A stretch of 64,000 nt of DNA from Gaiellasilicea sp963850995 (GCA_963850995.1 CAWKNQ010000023.1:53825-117824); one strand, 5' to 3'. Positions 1 through 8,631 are shown, counted from the stretch's first letter. The notes: generated from the letters alone by a model not told the origin. Program-made: numbers and translations.

Positions 1-159
1 CCCTGCTGCGCTCAGGCCAGATGTGACAGACGAAGAGGAAGGTGCAGAGCCTCGGCGGCTTCAACGCAAGAGCCAAACGCGATGTGTCCAACATAGCAGC
101 GATTTGTGCGCGCTGTAACAAAGCGCGTGGCGGAGCCGGCTAAGCCGAGGCGAAGAAGG

Positions 160-474
160 CTAGGGCGTGATCGGTTTTTGCGTGACTTCGTAGAGCCGCC
201 GGAGCGCAGGCGAGAAGTGGTCGGAGCGCTCGCTCTTGATCCCCTCGAGGGCAGTGAGGAGTTCCCGGCGGTGGTTTTCGTGGATCCGGCCGCGGCCTGC
301 GTCGAGCGCGTTGCTCAGCACGTGGCGGAGCTCCTGAGTAGGGACGCGGGCCTCGACGAGTCGATCGCGGATCTCCTTGGCGTCGACGTACGGGAGATCG
401 ACCGGCTCATAGCCGAGGGTCAAAGTCACGATCTCCACCTGCACGTCGGGTGACGTTACGCCCGTCTCGGGCAC
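160..474 (-). CDS. Hypothetical protein, 104 aa
   Basis: I do not recognise the family. The protein is mixed polar and charged, without a signal peptide or membrane segment. It has a helical middle (residues about 30-60, rich in Glu, Arg and Leu) and a basic C-terminus. The minus-strand reading is preferred over the overlapping plus-strand frame because its codons end in G or C far more consistently and the composition is protein-like. The start is an ATG. No neighbouring gene on the same strand is close enough to suggest an operon. Confidence 0.55.
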   Translation of the reverse strand: MPETGVTSPDVQVEIVTLTLGYEPVDLPYVDAKEIRDRLVEARVPTQELRHVLSNALDAGRGRIHENHRRELLTALEGIKSERSDHFSPALRRLYEVTQKPITP

Positions 475-802
475 CTTGCAACGGGTCCGCTCGAGCGCCG
501 AGCCGTAGACGCGATCTCCTGCGCGCTACCGCTGTCGCCTTTCCTGGCAACAGCGGCCTGCTCGTGGCGTAATTCGTCCTGTCACGGCCTGCGCGCTAGG
601 ACGTCTCGATTAGAAGACACCGTGAGCCTTGAAGTGAGGGCTCGCCGGCCGCGGGTCGCTCCGCGCGCTTGTAGAGCAACACGCAGGGTGGCGACCCGCG
701 CCTCCGCCGTTTTGCCCAGCCGGGGTCGGTGGGGCTGTAGGATGCGTCGCGGCTCGAGCCGGCGCCCCTGCGTGCCGGCATCAGAGCCGAGGGAGGTGCC
801 CG
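475..802. other. Intergenic stretch without a supported gene
   Basis: Open frames here are Arg/Ala/Pro-rich and look like composition shadows. A weak inverted repeat (7-bp arms at 529-535 and 550-556) and an 11-bp direct repeat (518-528 and 588-598) are visible. The stretch probably carries the promoters of the divergent genes on either side, but no clear promoter could be picked. Confidence 0.4.
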
Positions 803-1231
803 CTGGCATCCCAGGTCCAGATCGCTCCGCAGGTGGAGGCTGACCTGCCGCACCTGTTCGGGCTCGCGAAGGGCATGTTCGCCGGTCTGCCCGGCTGGAG
901 CGACGAGCGGGTACTCGAAGTGCTGGAGCGTAGTGTGACTTTTGTCGCTCGCGAGGAGGGTCGACCTGCCGGCTACGTCGCCTTGCGCCGCGAGGAAGAC
1001 GGGGCGATCGTGGTCGAGCAGCTGTTCGTCGCGCCCGGCCGCGAGCGGCGTGGTATTGGACATCGGCTGCTCGCCTATGCGGAGGGGTATGCGATCGCGG
1101 AGCGGGCGCGATCGCTCCGAGTAGTCGTTGAGGAGAGCAACCAGCAGGCTCGGAGCTTCTACAGGCGCTCGGGCTTCGTACCGGTGGAGCCAGAGTTGTT
1201 CGAACTAGTCCTCCCAAGGGCCGATTTGTGA
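803..1231 (+). CDS. GNAT-family N-acetyltransferase
   Basis: Predicted acetyl-CoA-dependent N-acetyltransferase of unknown substrate. The central part has the GNAT core: an EQLFV strand, then the acetyl-CoA pyrophosphate loop in the form R-R-G-I-G-H-R-L, and a late N-x-x-A-R-S-F-Y-x-R-x-G-F motif typical of motif B. The first ATG/GTG-type start is GTG at 833, but that would cut off the first beta strand. A CTG at 803 restores the usual opening (Q-I-A-P-x-x-E-A-D-L-P-x-L) and sits 6 nt after a GGGAGG ribosome-binding site, so I prefer it. The stop overlaps the GTG of the following ANTAR regulator, implying translational coupling. Confidence 0.8.
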   Translation: MASQVQIAPQVEADLPHLFGLAKGMFAGLPGWSDERVLEVLERSVTFVAREEGRPAGYVALRREEDGAIVVEQLFVAPGRERRGIGHRLLAYAEGYAIAERARSLRVVVEESNQQARSFYRRSGFVPVEPELFELVLPRADL

Positions 1232-1842
1232 TCGAGGACGAGCCTCAACATCTGCGTGTCCTGATCGCGAACGAGCGGCGTGACCGGCTCGAGTTGCTCG
1301 CCTCAGTCGTCGCCGGGCTCGGGCACGAAGTGATCGCACGAGAGATCGAAGTCGGCGAGGTCGGCGCCGTGACCGCACGAGAACGGCCCGATGTCGCGCT
1401 CGTAGGGCTCGGCCTCTCCTCAGAACACGCACTCGATCTGATCGCGAAGATCGTCCACGAATCCGCCTGTCCCGTGATCGCGCTGCTCTCGGCCAGGGAT
1501 CCCGCCTACGTCCGTGAGGCGGCCAAACGCGGCGTCTTCGCCTACATCGTCGACACCACCCCTGAGGAGCTGCAGAGCGCGATCGACATCACCCTGCAGC
1601 GTTTCACCGAGTACCACAGCCTGCAAGGAGCCTTCGGACGCCGGGCGCTGATCGAGCAGGCGAAGGGGATCCTGATGGCCCGCCACGCGATCGACGCCGA
1701 CAAGGCGTTCGAGATGCTGCGTGACCACTCACAGCACAACGGCCACAAGCTCGCAAACGTGGCGGCGGCGATCGTCGACAGCCATCTCCTGCTACTGCCG
1801 CCAACCACACATCAGCCGACTCCTGCCGAGCGGCCGGGGTAA
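1228..1842 (+). CDS. ANTAR-domain response regulator with degenerate receiver
   Basis: Resembles PdtaR-type regulators: an N-terminal receiver-like domain (residues about 8-125) followed by an ANTAR RNA-binding domain (about 135-195, with the helix A-L-I-E-Q-A-K-G-I-L-M and the conserved A-F-E-M-L-R). ANTAR proteins act as antiterminators by binding paired hexaloop RNA hairpins. The receiver lacks key residues. The phospho-acceptor position after beta-3 reads V-A-L-V-G-L-G, with Gly for Asp; the first-loop acidic pair is A-N-E-R; and the switch Lys region reads I-V-D-T-T. It is therefore unlikely to be controlled by phosphorylation. It starts with GTG inside the stop of the GNAT gene, so the two are probably one operon. 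Confidence 0.85.
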   Translation: MIEDEPQHLRVLIANERRDRLELLASVVAGLGHEVIAREIEVGEVGAVTARERPDVALVGLGLSSEHALDLIAKIVHESACPVIALLSARDPAYVREAAKRGVFAYIVDTTPEELQSAIDITLQRFTEYHSLQGAFGRRALIEQAKGILMARHAIDADKAFEMLRDHSQHNGHKLANVAAAIVDSHLLLLPPTTHQPTPAERPG

Positions 1843-1844
1843 GA

Positions 1845-2963
1845 CTAAGGGAAGACGAGCTCGATCTCGAGCTCGTCGCGCGCGGGGCGCGGCTTCGATT
1901 GTGCCGCTGCCCGAGTTGGCGCCAACTGGGTGCGAACATGGCACGCGACCGCGTACAGGAGGATCGCGACTCCGCACAGCACTGCTAGTGCCTGGCCGGC
2001 CAGCGCGACGTCGAGCGCCTGCGAGGCCCCGACACCCGAGGCGATGAGCGCCGCGACGCCGGCGCCGGCCTTGGTCGCGCCAGCGGGACCGATCGGCAAC
2101 GCTCCTGCTGCCGCGCCGGCGGCGAGGTAGAGGACGGCGAGCGCCAGCGAGAAGCCGACCCCGAGCGCTCCGAGAAGGAGCACTAGCGCGACCGCCCGGA
2201 CGAGCCAGGAGACAGAGACGAGCGCCCATGCCCCCGAAGCAGCTCGCAGTGAGATTGTGCGCGGCCTGAGCCAGCGGCCGAGCCGAGAACGCGCGAGCCG
2301 CCCGCGTGTGGCCATTCGCGGCAACACTGCGACGAAGGCGGCGGCTGCGAATCCAACCCCGGCAAGAAGGATCAGCCCCGTGCGCACGGCGCTCGAGTGG
2401 CCCGGCACGACAGCCAAGGCAAACGCGAGCGGGGCCAGGGCGGCGATGTCGATCAGGCCGAGCACGACGATCGAGAGGCAGAGCGTCCGCACGCCGGCCG
2501 GACAGCCCGGATAGCGGTTGACGATCGCGATCCGGACGACGTCAGTGCACCGGCCGGGGAGGACGAGCCCAACGATCGAGGCGCCTCCGGTCGCCGCGGC
2601 GAGGGCACGCGTCTGCGGGCGCTCGTCCACCGCGAAGAGCAATCGCCACGCGTAGATCTTGAGGGCGTACGCGACGAGGAAGAGAAGGCCCGCCGCCGTG
2701 AGAAGGCTGGGATCCCCGCGCGAGAGCGGCCAAGGAGTATCGGCGAAGCGACGGGCAGCCAGGATCGACAAAGCAAGGGCGAGAGCTCCTGAGCCGGCGA
2801 GCAGCGTCAGCCTGACGCTCGCCGACCGGCCGAGGCGCCTGAGGCCCTGCTCCAAGGGTAGGCGATGCCCGCCCCCGCGAACGATTGGGGACATTGATCG
2901 GTCCTGAGGCCATGCCTCCTCGCGCAACTCGAACTCGACTCGGGTGACCTCGATCACGGTCAT
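1845..2963 (-). CDS. LPG-synthase-TM/UPF0104-type integral membrane protein
   Basis: Integral membrane protein with about eight hydrophobic helices, resembling the lysylphosphatidylglycerol synthase/flippase transmembrane family (UPF0104). Members often lack the aminoacyl-transfer domain, as here, and their transport or synthase role is not settled. A cytoplasmic N-terminal stretch of about 45 residues precedes the first helix. A Gly/Ala-rich late segment with a P-I-G-P-A-G pattern is typical of the family. The ATG at 2963 overlaps the stop of the upstream 123-residue protein (ATGA), which fixes the start; the longer open frame upstream is Arg-rich noise. A second in-frame ATG at 2894 is possible. 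Confidence 0.75.
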   Translation of the reverse strand: MTVIEVTRVEFELREEAWPQDRSMSPIVRGGGHRLPLEQGLRRLGRSASVRLTLLAGSGALALALSILAARRFADTPWPLSRGDPSLLTAAGLLFLVAYALKIYAWRLLFAVDERPQTRALAAATGGASIVGLVLPGRCTDVVRIAIVNRYPGCPAGVRTLCLSIVVLGLIDIAALAPLAFALAVVPGHSSAVRTGLILLAGVGFAAAAFVAVLPRMATRGRLARSRLGRWLRPRTISLRAASGAWALVSVSWLVRAVALVLLLGALGVGFSLALAVLYLAAGAAAGALPIGPAGATKAGAGVAALIASGVGASQALDVALAGQALAVLCGVAILLYAVACHVRTQLAPTRAAAQSKPRPARDELEIELVFP

Positions 2964-3331
2964 GAGGGGCCGGCCACCGCCGATGCTCCCTCGACGGACG
3001 ACGAGATCGCCGGCGCGGCGAGCAACCGACGGCGGATCCCTCGCTCTCGGGCGACCATTACGGGCTGCCCGTGATCCGGGACGGGGCTTACCATGGTGTA
3101 CGAGCGATCGCCGAGCGACAGCTTCGCCGACTCGACGCCGTCTTCCGCCAGCCATGCCTCGACAGCGTCGAGAACGAGGACGACGGTGCGCGACTCTGGC
3201 TCCGATCGAACCCTGACTTCCTTGCGACGGCCATCGAACGTGACCGATGACCGATCAAATACGCTGGCCAGCCGCCGCACGAGAGCGTGAACGCCCGTGG
3301 CGTCCGCAACGGCAACGCGAATCTCCACCAT
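2960..3331 (-). CDS. Hypothetical protein, 123 aa, coupled to the membrane protein
   Basis: Small soluble protein with no recognised family. Alternating beta-strand and helix patterns (residues about 1-80: V-E-I-R-V-A-V, a helix ending R-L-A-S-V-F, then S-S-V-T-F, E-V-R-V) suggest a compact alpha/beta fold of ferredoxin type; this is inference. The C-terminal 40 residues are basic and low-complexity. Its TGA overlaps the ATG of the downstream UPF0104-type gene, so the two are almost certainly co-translated and may work together at the membrane. Confidence 0.65.
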   Translation of the reverse strand: MVEIRVAVADATGVHALVRRLASVFDRSSVTFDGRRKEVRVRSEPESRTVVLVLDAVEAWLAEDGVESAKLSLGDRSYTMVSPVPDHGQPVMVARERGIRRRLLAAPAISSSVEGASAVAGPS

Positions 3332-3420
3332 CTGGTCCTCCGGGCTCGAAGCTTCGTCGCCGGCCGTTGCGTGAGGCCAGCCAGGTACTGCTCCAACCCG
3401 CTTCGCTCAGGGCGGACTTT

Positions 3421-3446
3421 CCGCGGGCCAAGGCTTTGGCCCCGCG
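3421..3446 (-). terminator. Possible hairpin terminator downstream of the rRNA methyltransferase
   Basis: A GC-rich inverted repeat (CGCGGGCCAA, 4-nt loop, TTGGCCCCGCG with one bulged C) lies in the 250-bp gap after the minus-strand methyltransferase and before the next minus-strand gene. It has no convincing T-tract, so it may be an attenuator or chance structure. Confidence 0.3.
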
Positions 3447-3582
3447 TGGTGACTCGCTGCGCCATTCGATGAGGCGCCGCCAAGATCCAGCCTAGCACTC
3501 CGCGTTCGGCGGAGCGTACCGCGGTCGCGACGGCGCCTCAGCCGATCCGCAACAGACCCTTGATCGCGCTCCAGCGGGAGGT

Positions 3583-4944
3583 CTAGCGCGTCAGCAGCGC
3601 CACCGTCTCCACGTGCGGCGTGTGGGGGAACATGTCGACGGGTGTCGCCCGCGTGAGCTCGTAGCCGTACTCGCCGCGGAGCACCTTCACGTCGGAGGCG
3701 AGCGTGGTCGGGTTGCAGGAGACGTAGACGATCCTGCCCGCGCCGAGCGCGCCCGTCCGCTTCAGCGCCTTGCCGGCGAGCCCTGCGCGCGGCGGGTCGA
3801 CGACGACGACGTCCGGCGGGCCTGCGCGCTCGGCGAGCTCCTCGAGCGACTGGCCGACGTTACCGGCGAAGAAAGCCGCATTCCCAATCGAGTTCAGCTC
3901 GAGGTTCTCGAGCGCGCACGCGACCGACTCCTCCGAGATCTCGACACCCCAGACCGTGAGCGCGTCGCGCGCCAGCGCGAGCCCGATCGTGCCGGTGCCG
4001 CAGTAGAGGTCGTAGACCGTCTCGGTCCCCGTCAGCGCCGCATACTCGATCGCGAGCGCGTAGAGCCGCTCGGCCATGGCCGTGTTCGTCTGCAGGAACG
4101 CGTTCGGACGGATCCGGAAGCGCAGCCCGAGCAACTCCTCCTCGATCGCGTCGTCCCCCCAGAGGAGCGTCGTCGGCAGGTTCGTGACCTCTGAGGGCGT
4201 GTCGTTCACCGCCCAGTGGATCGAGCGCACCTCGGGAAAGCGCCTCAGCACCTCGACGAGGTAGCCGCGCTCGAATTTCTCCCCGGGCGCGGTGACCAGC
4301 ATGACGAGCGCTTGGCCGGTGTTGCGGCCCTCGCGGACGACGAGATGGCGGAGGTAGCCGGTCTGCTCGGCCTGGTCGTAGGCGACGAGGTTCTCCTCGC
4401 GCGCCCAGTCGCGGACGGCGTTCCGGATCCCGTTGCCGAGATCGGTCGTGAGCCAGCAGCGCTCGACCTCCAGCACCTCGTCCCAACGGCCGGCCTTGTG
4501 GAAGCCGAGCGCCGGCCCGGACGGTGTCTGCGTGAACGAGTACTCGAGCTTGTTGCGGTAGTGGAACGGCGACTCGGCGGCGAGGATCGGCTCGAGCGGC
4601 GGCTCGGCGATCCCGCCGATCCGCACGAACGCATCGCGCACCTGATCCTCCTTCGCCGCAACCTGGCTTGCATACGCGAGGTCCTGGAAGCGACAGCCGC
4701 CGCACGCCGGGTAGTGCGCGCAGGGCGCGTCGACCCGCTGCGGCGAGGGCTCGAGCACCTCGGTCGCGAGCGCCTCCGCGAAGCCGCGCTTCACCTTCGT
4801 GACGCGGGCGCGCACGCGGTCGCCGGGCAGGCCGCGGCGGACGAAGACGACGAAGCCGTTCAGCCGCGCGACGCCGTTGCCGCCGTAGGCGAGCGAGTCG
4901 ACCCGGAGCTCGACCTCCTCGTCCTTGTGCACGGGCGCGGCCAT
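3583..4944 (-). CDS. rlmD: Class I SAM-dependent RNA (uracil-C5)-methyltransferase, RlmD/TrmA family
   Basis: Predicted to methylate C5 of a uridine in 23S rRNA (RlmD-type) or tRNA (TrmA-type) using S-adenosylmethionine. An N-terminal TRAM domain (residues about 8-65) is followed by a 4Fe-4S cluster site (Cys75, Cys81, Cys84 and a fourth Cys in V-E-R-C-W near 163). Then come the SAM-binding motif D-L-Y-C-G-T-G-T-I-G-L (about 315) and the catalytic Y-V-S-C-N-P-x-T-L-A-x-D (about 407-417). Length 453 residues fits the family. The exact target cannot be decided from sequence; the cluster cysteines favour the RlmC/RlmD/RumA side. The gene is 14 bp upstream of the ABC permease stop and is not obviously part of that operon. 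Confidence 0.92.
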   Translation of the reverse strand: MAAPVHKDEEVELRVDSLAYGGNGVARLNGFVVFVRRGLPGDRVRARVTKVKRGFAEALATEVLEPSPQRVDAPCAHYPACGGCRFQDLAYASQVAAKEDQVRDAFVRIGGIAEPPLEPILAAESPFHYRNKLEYSFTQTPSGPALGFHKAGRWDEVLEVERCWLTTDLGNGIRNAVRDWAREENLVAYDQAEQTGYLRHLVVREGRNTGQALVMLVTAPGEKFERGYLVEVLRRFPEVRSIHWAVNDTPSEVTNLPTTLLWGDDAIEEELLGLRFRIRPNAFLQTNTAMAERLYALAIEYAALTGTETVYDLYCGTGTIGLALARDALTVWGVEISEESVACALENLELNSIGNAAFFAGNVGQSLEELAERAGPPDVVVVDPPRAGLAGKALKRTGALGAGRIVYVSCNPTTLASDVKVLRGEYGYELTRATPVDMFPHTPHVETVALLTR

Positions 4945-4958
4945 GCCGGGAGGGTATG

Positions 4959-5708
4959 TCAGGTGATGTCGCGGCGGCTCGTGCGCACGACGCCGAGAGC
5001 GCCGATCAGCGCGATCCAGCCCACCGTGACCGCAAGCGCCGGCCCGTAGTCGAGCAGGTCGCCGCCGCCGCTACCGTCGGCGCCGTCGAGAGCCTGGAAG
5101 GGGAGATACCCGCTCGCTCCCTCGATGTCCAGCAGCGCGAAGAGGCCCATCAGCAGCGTCTCGGCGAGGAAGAGCCAGACCAGCGTGCCGACGAGCGCCG
5201 CCACCTGGCTGTGCACGACCGAGCCGATCGCGATCCCCATGAGCAGCCAGAGCACGACACTGAGCAGGATCTTGCCCACGCGCTCGACGACGTCGGCGTC
5301 GGCGAGCTGCAGGTCGCCGCCGTCGATCGAGACCCACGTCGACGCGACGACAAGGACGACGACGAACGCCAGCGCAGCGAAGAGCACCGCGACGAGCACA
5401 CCCGCGATCGCCTTCCCCGCGAGCACGCGCTCACGGCCGGGCGACACGAGCAGCGTCGGCGTGATCGTGCCGTGCCTGAACTCCGTGGTCACCATCGTGA
5501 TCCCGAGGATGATCGCGAGCAGCGACGCGATCCCGACGAGGTCGACGAGGGCGACCTGGAAGTCGAGCCCGCTGCGCTCGTCCTCCGACCGGGTGCCGAC
5601 CTCCGCCGCCGTGCCGATCCCGACGAGCAGGACGATCACGATCAGGTACGCCCACCAGCCGCGTGTCGTACTCACCTTCAGCAGCTCGGAGCGGACCAGC
5701 GCTGTCAC
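4959..5708 (-). CDS. ABC-2 type transporter permease
   Basis: Membrane subunit of an ABC-2 exporter: 249 residues with six predicted helices, an N-terminal cytoplasmic opening S-E-L-L-K-V-S-T-T-R typical of such permeases, and a T-E-F-R-H-G-T-I-T-P-T-L-L motif between helices 2 and 3. The GTG start overlaps the TGA of the upstream ATPase gene (GTGA). The longer open frame is an Arg-rich shadow of the ATPase. It should pair with that ATPase as a full exporter; the substrate is unknown. Confidence 0.88.
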   Translation of the reverse strand: MTALVRSELLKVSTTRGWWAYLIVIVLLVGIGTAAEVGTRSEDERSGLDFQVALVDLVGIASLLAIILGITMVTTEFRHGTITPTLLVSPGRERVLAGKAIAGVLVAVLFAALAFVVVLVVASTWVSIDGGDLQLADADVVERVGKILLSVVLWLLMGIAIGSVVHSQVAALVGTLVWLFLAETLLMGLFALLDIEGASGYLPFQALDGADGSGGGDLLDYGPALAVTVGWIALIGALGVVRTSRRDIT

Positions 5709-6589
5709 TCCGTCGTCTCCCCGCCCGTCAGCTCGAGGAAGACCTCCTCGAGCGTCGCCCGCTGCACGGTCAGCTCGTGGAGCACGATCCCGTTCGCGGC
5801 GGCGAGCTCGCCGACCTGCTGAGGCTCCAGGCTGACGAGAACGGCGCCGTCGCCGGCCTCGGACACGGTCGCGCCTCGCGCGGCGAGCAGGTCCCGCAGT
5901 CGCGCGTCGGGACTGCGTACGAGGGTCGCCCCCTGCGCGCCGGCGAGCACCTCGGCGATCGTCGCCTGCTGGATCAGCTTGCCGCGGTGGATGATGACGA
6001 CGCGGTCGACGGTCTGGGCGACCTCGGCGAGCACGTGGCTCGAGACGAGGATGGTGCGGCCCTCGGCGGCGAGCGCGCGGAGGAGGTCGCGCAGCCACCG
6101 GATCCCGGCCGGGTCGAGGCCGTTCGCCGGCTCGTCGAGCACGAGCACCTCCGGGTCGCCGAGGAGCGCGAACGCGAGGCCGAGGCGCTGGCGCATCCCG
6201 AGCGAGTAGCCCTTCACACGCCGCTTGGCCGCCGCGCTCAGCTCCACGAGCGCGAGCACCTCCTCCACCCTCGAGCGGGGAAGACCCGCCGCGGCGGCAT
6301 ACACGCGCAGGTGATTTCGACCCGACCGGCCCGGATGAACCTCGCTCGCCTCGAGCACCGCCCCGACCCGGTGCAGCGGCCGGTCGAGCTCCCGGTACGG
6401 CACCCCGAGCACCGTCGTGCCGCCCGCATCCGGATGGACGAGCCCGAGCACCGACCGCAGCGTCGTCGACTTGCCGGCGCCGTTCGGGCCGAGGAAACCT
6501 GTGATCGTGCCCGGCTCGACCCGGAAGCTCAGCCCGGCGACCGCCTGTGTCTTGCCGAAGCGCTTCGAGAGCTCGGAGACCTCGATCAA
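5705..6589 (-). CDS. ABC transporter ATP-binding protein (ABC-2 exporter)
   Basis: Nucleotide-binding subunit with Walker A G-P-N-G-A-G-K-S-T (residues about 33-41), signature Y-S-L-G-M-R-Q-R (about 128), Walker B V-L-V-L-D-E-P-A-N-G-L-D (about 148-159) and the H-loop S-S-H (about 183). The C-terminal 80 residues form the accessory region usual for daunorubicin-resistance/antibiotic exporter ATPases. It sits in a three-gene operon with overlapping ends: YjbQ-family gene, this gene, permease. The substrate is not predictable. Confidence 0.92.
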   Translation of the reverse strand: MIEVSELSKRFGKTQAVAGLSFRVEPGTITGFLGPNGAGKSTTLRSVLGLVHPDAGGTTVLGVPYRELDRPLHRVGAVLEASEVHPGRSGRNHLRVYAAAAGLPRSRVEEVLALVELSAAAKRRVKGYSLGMRQRLGLAFALLGDPEVLVLDEPANGLDPAGIRWLRDLLRALAAEGRTILVSSHVLAEVAQTVDRVVIIHRGKLIQQATIAEVLAGAQGATLVRSPDARLRDLLAARGATVSEAGDGAVLVSLEPQQVGELAAANGIVLHELTVQRATLEEVFLELTGGETTE

Positions 6590-6984
6590 GACAACGTGGT
6601 CACGTAGACGGAGCGCTCCCGCGGCCCGTCGAACTCGCAGAGGAAGATCCCCTGCCAGGTCCCGAGCGCGAGCCTGCCGTCACGGACCGGCACGAGCACG
6701 TCCGAGCCCATGAAGGCGGCGCGGATGTGCGTCGGCGCGTTCTCCTCACCCTCCTCGACGTGCTGCCAGGGCCAGTCCTCCGAGACGATTCGCTCGAGCG
6801 CAGCCTCGAAGTCGCGCGCGACCGCGGGGTCGGCGTGCTCGTTGATCGTCACTCCCGCGGTCGTGTGGGGCACGTAGACGAGCACCGCCGAAGCACCGTC
6901 GACCTCCCCCAGCGCCGCTTGCACCTGCGCCGTGATGTCGACGAGCTGGCTGTGCCGCTCCGTCCGGACCCTGAACTCCCGCAC
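6586..6984 (-). CDS. yjbQ: YjbQ/UPF0047 family protein (secondary thiamine-phosphate synthase-like)
   Basis: Small soluble protein of the UPF0047/YjbQ family; a member has been reported to have weak thiamine-phosphate synthase activity, but the true role is unsettled. Family hallmarks are visible: V-P-H-T-T-A-G-V-T-I-N-E (about 38-49), H-I-R-A-A-F-M-G (about 88) and L-G-T-W-Q-G-I-F-L-C-E-F-D-G-P-R-x-R (about 108-125). The GTG start is chosen because it gives the family's normal N-terminus; upstream codons run into the hairpin region. Its end overlaps the ABC ATPase start (ATGA), so it leads the operon. Confidence 0.88.
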   Translation of the reverse strand: MREFRVRTERHSQLVDITAQVQAALGEVDGASAVLVYVPHTTAGVTINEHADPAVARDFEAALERIVSEDWPWQHVEEGEENAPTHIRAAFMGSDVLVPVRDGRLALGTWQGIFLCEFDGPRERSVYVTTLS

Positions 6985-7026
6985 GGCGTGTATCCTAGGC
7001 CGCGTCGCAAGCCTGCGGCTTGCTCC

Positions 7027-7100
7027 CGTGGGGGAAACCATGTTTCCCCCACGAGCCCCCTTCTTTCACTTTGGGTGGGGGAACCTCCCGGTTCCCCCAC
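7027..7100. repeat. Two near-identical GC-rich hairpins between divergent genes
   Basis: Hairpin one: 12-bp perfect arms 7027-7038 and 7042-7053 around a 3-nt loop. Hairpin two: 11-bp perfect arms 7075-7085 and 7090-7100 around a 4-nt loop. The stems share the core GTGGGGGAA/TTCCCCCAC. Because the flanking genes diverge, these are not ordinary terminators; they look like a dispersed repeat or a regulatory pair. Confidence 0.7.
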
Positions 7101-7131
7101 ACCCCCTCCCCACATCGGTCAGAATCGACCG

Positions 7132-8631
7132 ATGGGCGAGGGGGCGTTCTCCGATCGCGAGCTGGACGGCTACCGCGCCGGCGCCGACCGCTTCCTCGCC
7201 GAGCTCGACGAGGAGTACTACCTCCACTACGCGGGCCTGAAGCCGGAGCTCGAGCTGCGCCCGATCTACGAGCGCCACGCCGACCTGATCGAGCTCGGCA
7301 CCGTGAGTCGGCTCGGCGAGGCCGTCCGCGGCCGCGAGAACCGGGAGCTCTTCCGCTTCGGCTGCGAGGGATTTCTCGGCGAGCTGACCCGTGAGCAGGT
7401 GGAGCGGATCGCCGAGCTCGAGGCGACGCTCGAGACCCCGCACGACGGCGGCACGGTCGGCTACAGGATGCTGCCGCCCACGATCGCGAACGCGGCCGAC
7501 CGTGCGACACGTGCGCGGCTGGAGCAGGCCCGCAACGAGCTGACCGAGGAGCACCTGAACCCGCTCCACCTCGAGGCCGTCGAGGCGACACAGCTCGCCG
7601 TTCCCAAGCTGGGCGCGCCCACGTACTTCGAGCTCTACCGCGACCGCTTCCAGTTCGACCTCGAGGGGCTCGCGGCGCAATGCCGCGCCTTCCTCGCCTC
7701 GACCGAGCTGCTGTACGAGGAGTCGATGGACCGCCTGCTGCGCGAACGCGTCGGGGTCGGGCTCGCCGAGGCCGAGCGCTACGACGTGCGCCGGCTCTTC
7801 CGCGGCTCGGACTGGGACGAGGCGTTCCCGGCCGACCGGATGGTGCCGGCCCTCCGCGGCACGCTTGCGAGCCTCGGGATCGACCTCGACGCACAGGACA
7901 ACGTCCACCTCGACGTCGAGGAGCGGCCGACGAAGACCCCGCGTGCGTTCTGCGCTCCGATCGAGATCCCGGGCAAGGTGATGCTCGTGATCCAGCCGCA
8001 GGGCGGCCCCGACGACTGGTACGCCCTCTTCCACGAGGCGGGGCACACGGAGCACTTCGCCTTCACGAGCCCCGATCTGCTCGTGGAGGAGAAGCGGCTG
8101 GGCGACAACGCGGTCACCGAGGGCTGGGCGATGCTGTTCGACCACCTCATCGACGACCGCGCGTGGCTCACACACCTGCTCGACTTCCCGCGGCCGGAGA
8201 CGTTCGCCGCCGAGGGCGCCGTCCAGCTCCTCTTCTTCGTCCGCCGCTACTGCGCGAAGCTGCTCTACGAGCTGGAGTTCCACGCCGCGCCCGACGTCAC
8301 CCAGCTACGTCCGCGCTACGTCGAGCTGCTCGGGGACGCGCTCAAGGTCGAGCCGAGCCCGACGGACTACCTGGCCGACATCGACTCCGGCTACTACGTG
8401 ATCTCCTACCTGCGCGCCTGGGCCTTCTCGGCGCAGATGACGACCTTCATGCGCGAGGAGCTCGGAAGCGACTGGTTCCGCAAGCGCGAGGCCGGATTGC
8501 TCCTGACCGACCTGTGGGCCCTCGGGCAGAAGCCGACCGCGGACGAGCTGCTGAAGGACGTGACGGGCGCTGCGGTCGAGCTGGAAGCCGTCGCGGAGCA
8601 GGTCCGCGACGCGATTCCGACTCCCGCCTAG
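7132..8631 (+). CDS. M3-like zinc metallopeptidase (HExxH), 499 aa
   Basis: Predicted cytoplasmic gluzincin peptidase. The zinc site is A-L-F-H-E-A-G-H-T-E-H-F (about residues 300-311) with a downstream Glu in N-A-V-T-E-G-W-A-M-L (about 330) as likely third ligand. The helical all-alpha composition and overall layout resemble peptidase family M3 (oligopeptidase F-like), though the N-terminal half is divergent. No signal peptide is seen. The ATG just after the hairpin pair is chosen; the longer frame upstream crosses the divergent YjbQ gene. The stop codon shares bases with the stop of the convergent ferritin gene. Confidence 0.78.
   Translation: MGEGAFSDRELDGYRAGADRFLAELDEEYYLHYAGLKPELELRPIYERHADLIELGTVSRLGEAVRGRENRELFRFGCEGFLGELTREQVERIAELEATLETPHDGGTVGYRMLPPTIANAADRATRARLEQARNELTEEHLNPLHLEAVEATQLAVPKLGAPTYFELYRDRFQFDLEGLAAQCRAFLASTELLYEESMDRLLRERVGVGLAEAERYDVRRLFRGSDWDEAFPADRMVPALRGTLASLGIDLDAQDNVHLDVEERPTKTPRAFCAPIEIPGKVMLVIQPQGGPDDWYALFHEAGHTEHFAFTSPDLLVEEKRLGDNAVTEGWAMLFDHLIDDRAWLTHLLDFPRPETFAAEGAVQLLFFVRRYCAKLLYELEFHAAPDVTQLRPRYVELLGDALKVEPSPTDYLADIDSGYYVISYLRAWAFSAQMTTFMREELGSDWFRKREAGLLLTDLWALGQKPTADELLKDVTGAAVELEAVAEQVRDAIPTPA

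Noticed and set aside
106..453. Plus-strand 115-codon frame
   Set aside because: Very Arg-rich with poor third-position bias; the minus-strand gene in the same place is more protein-like.
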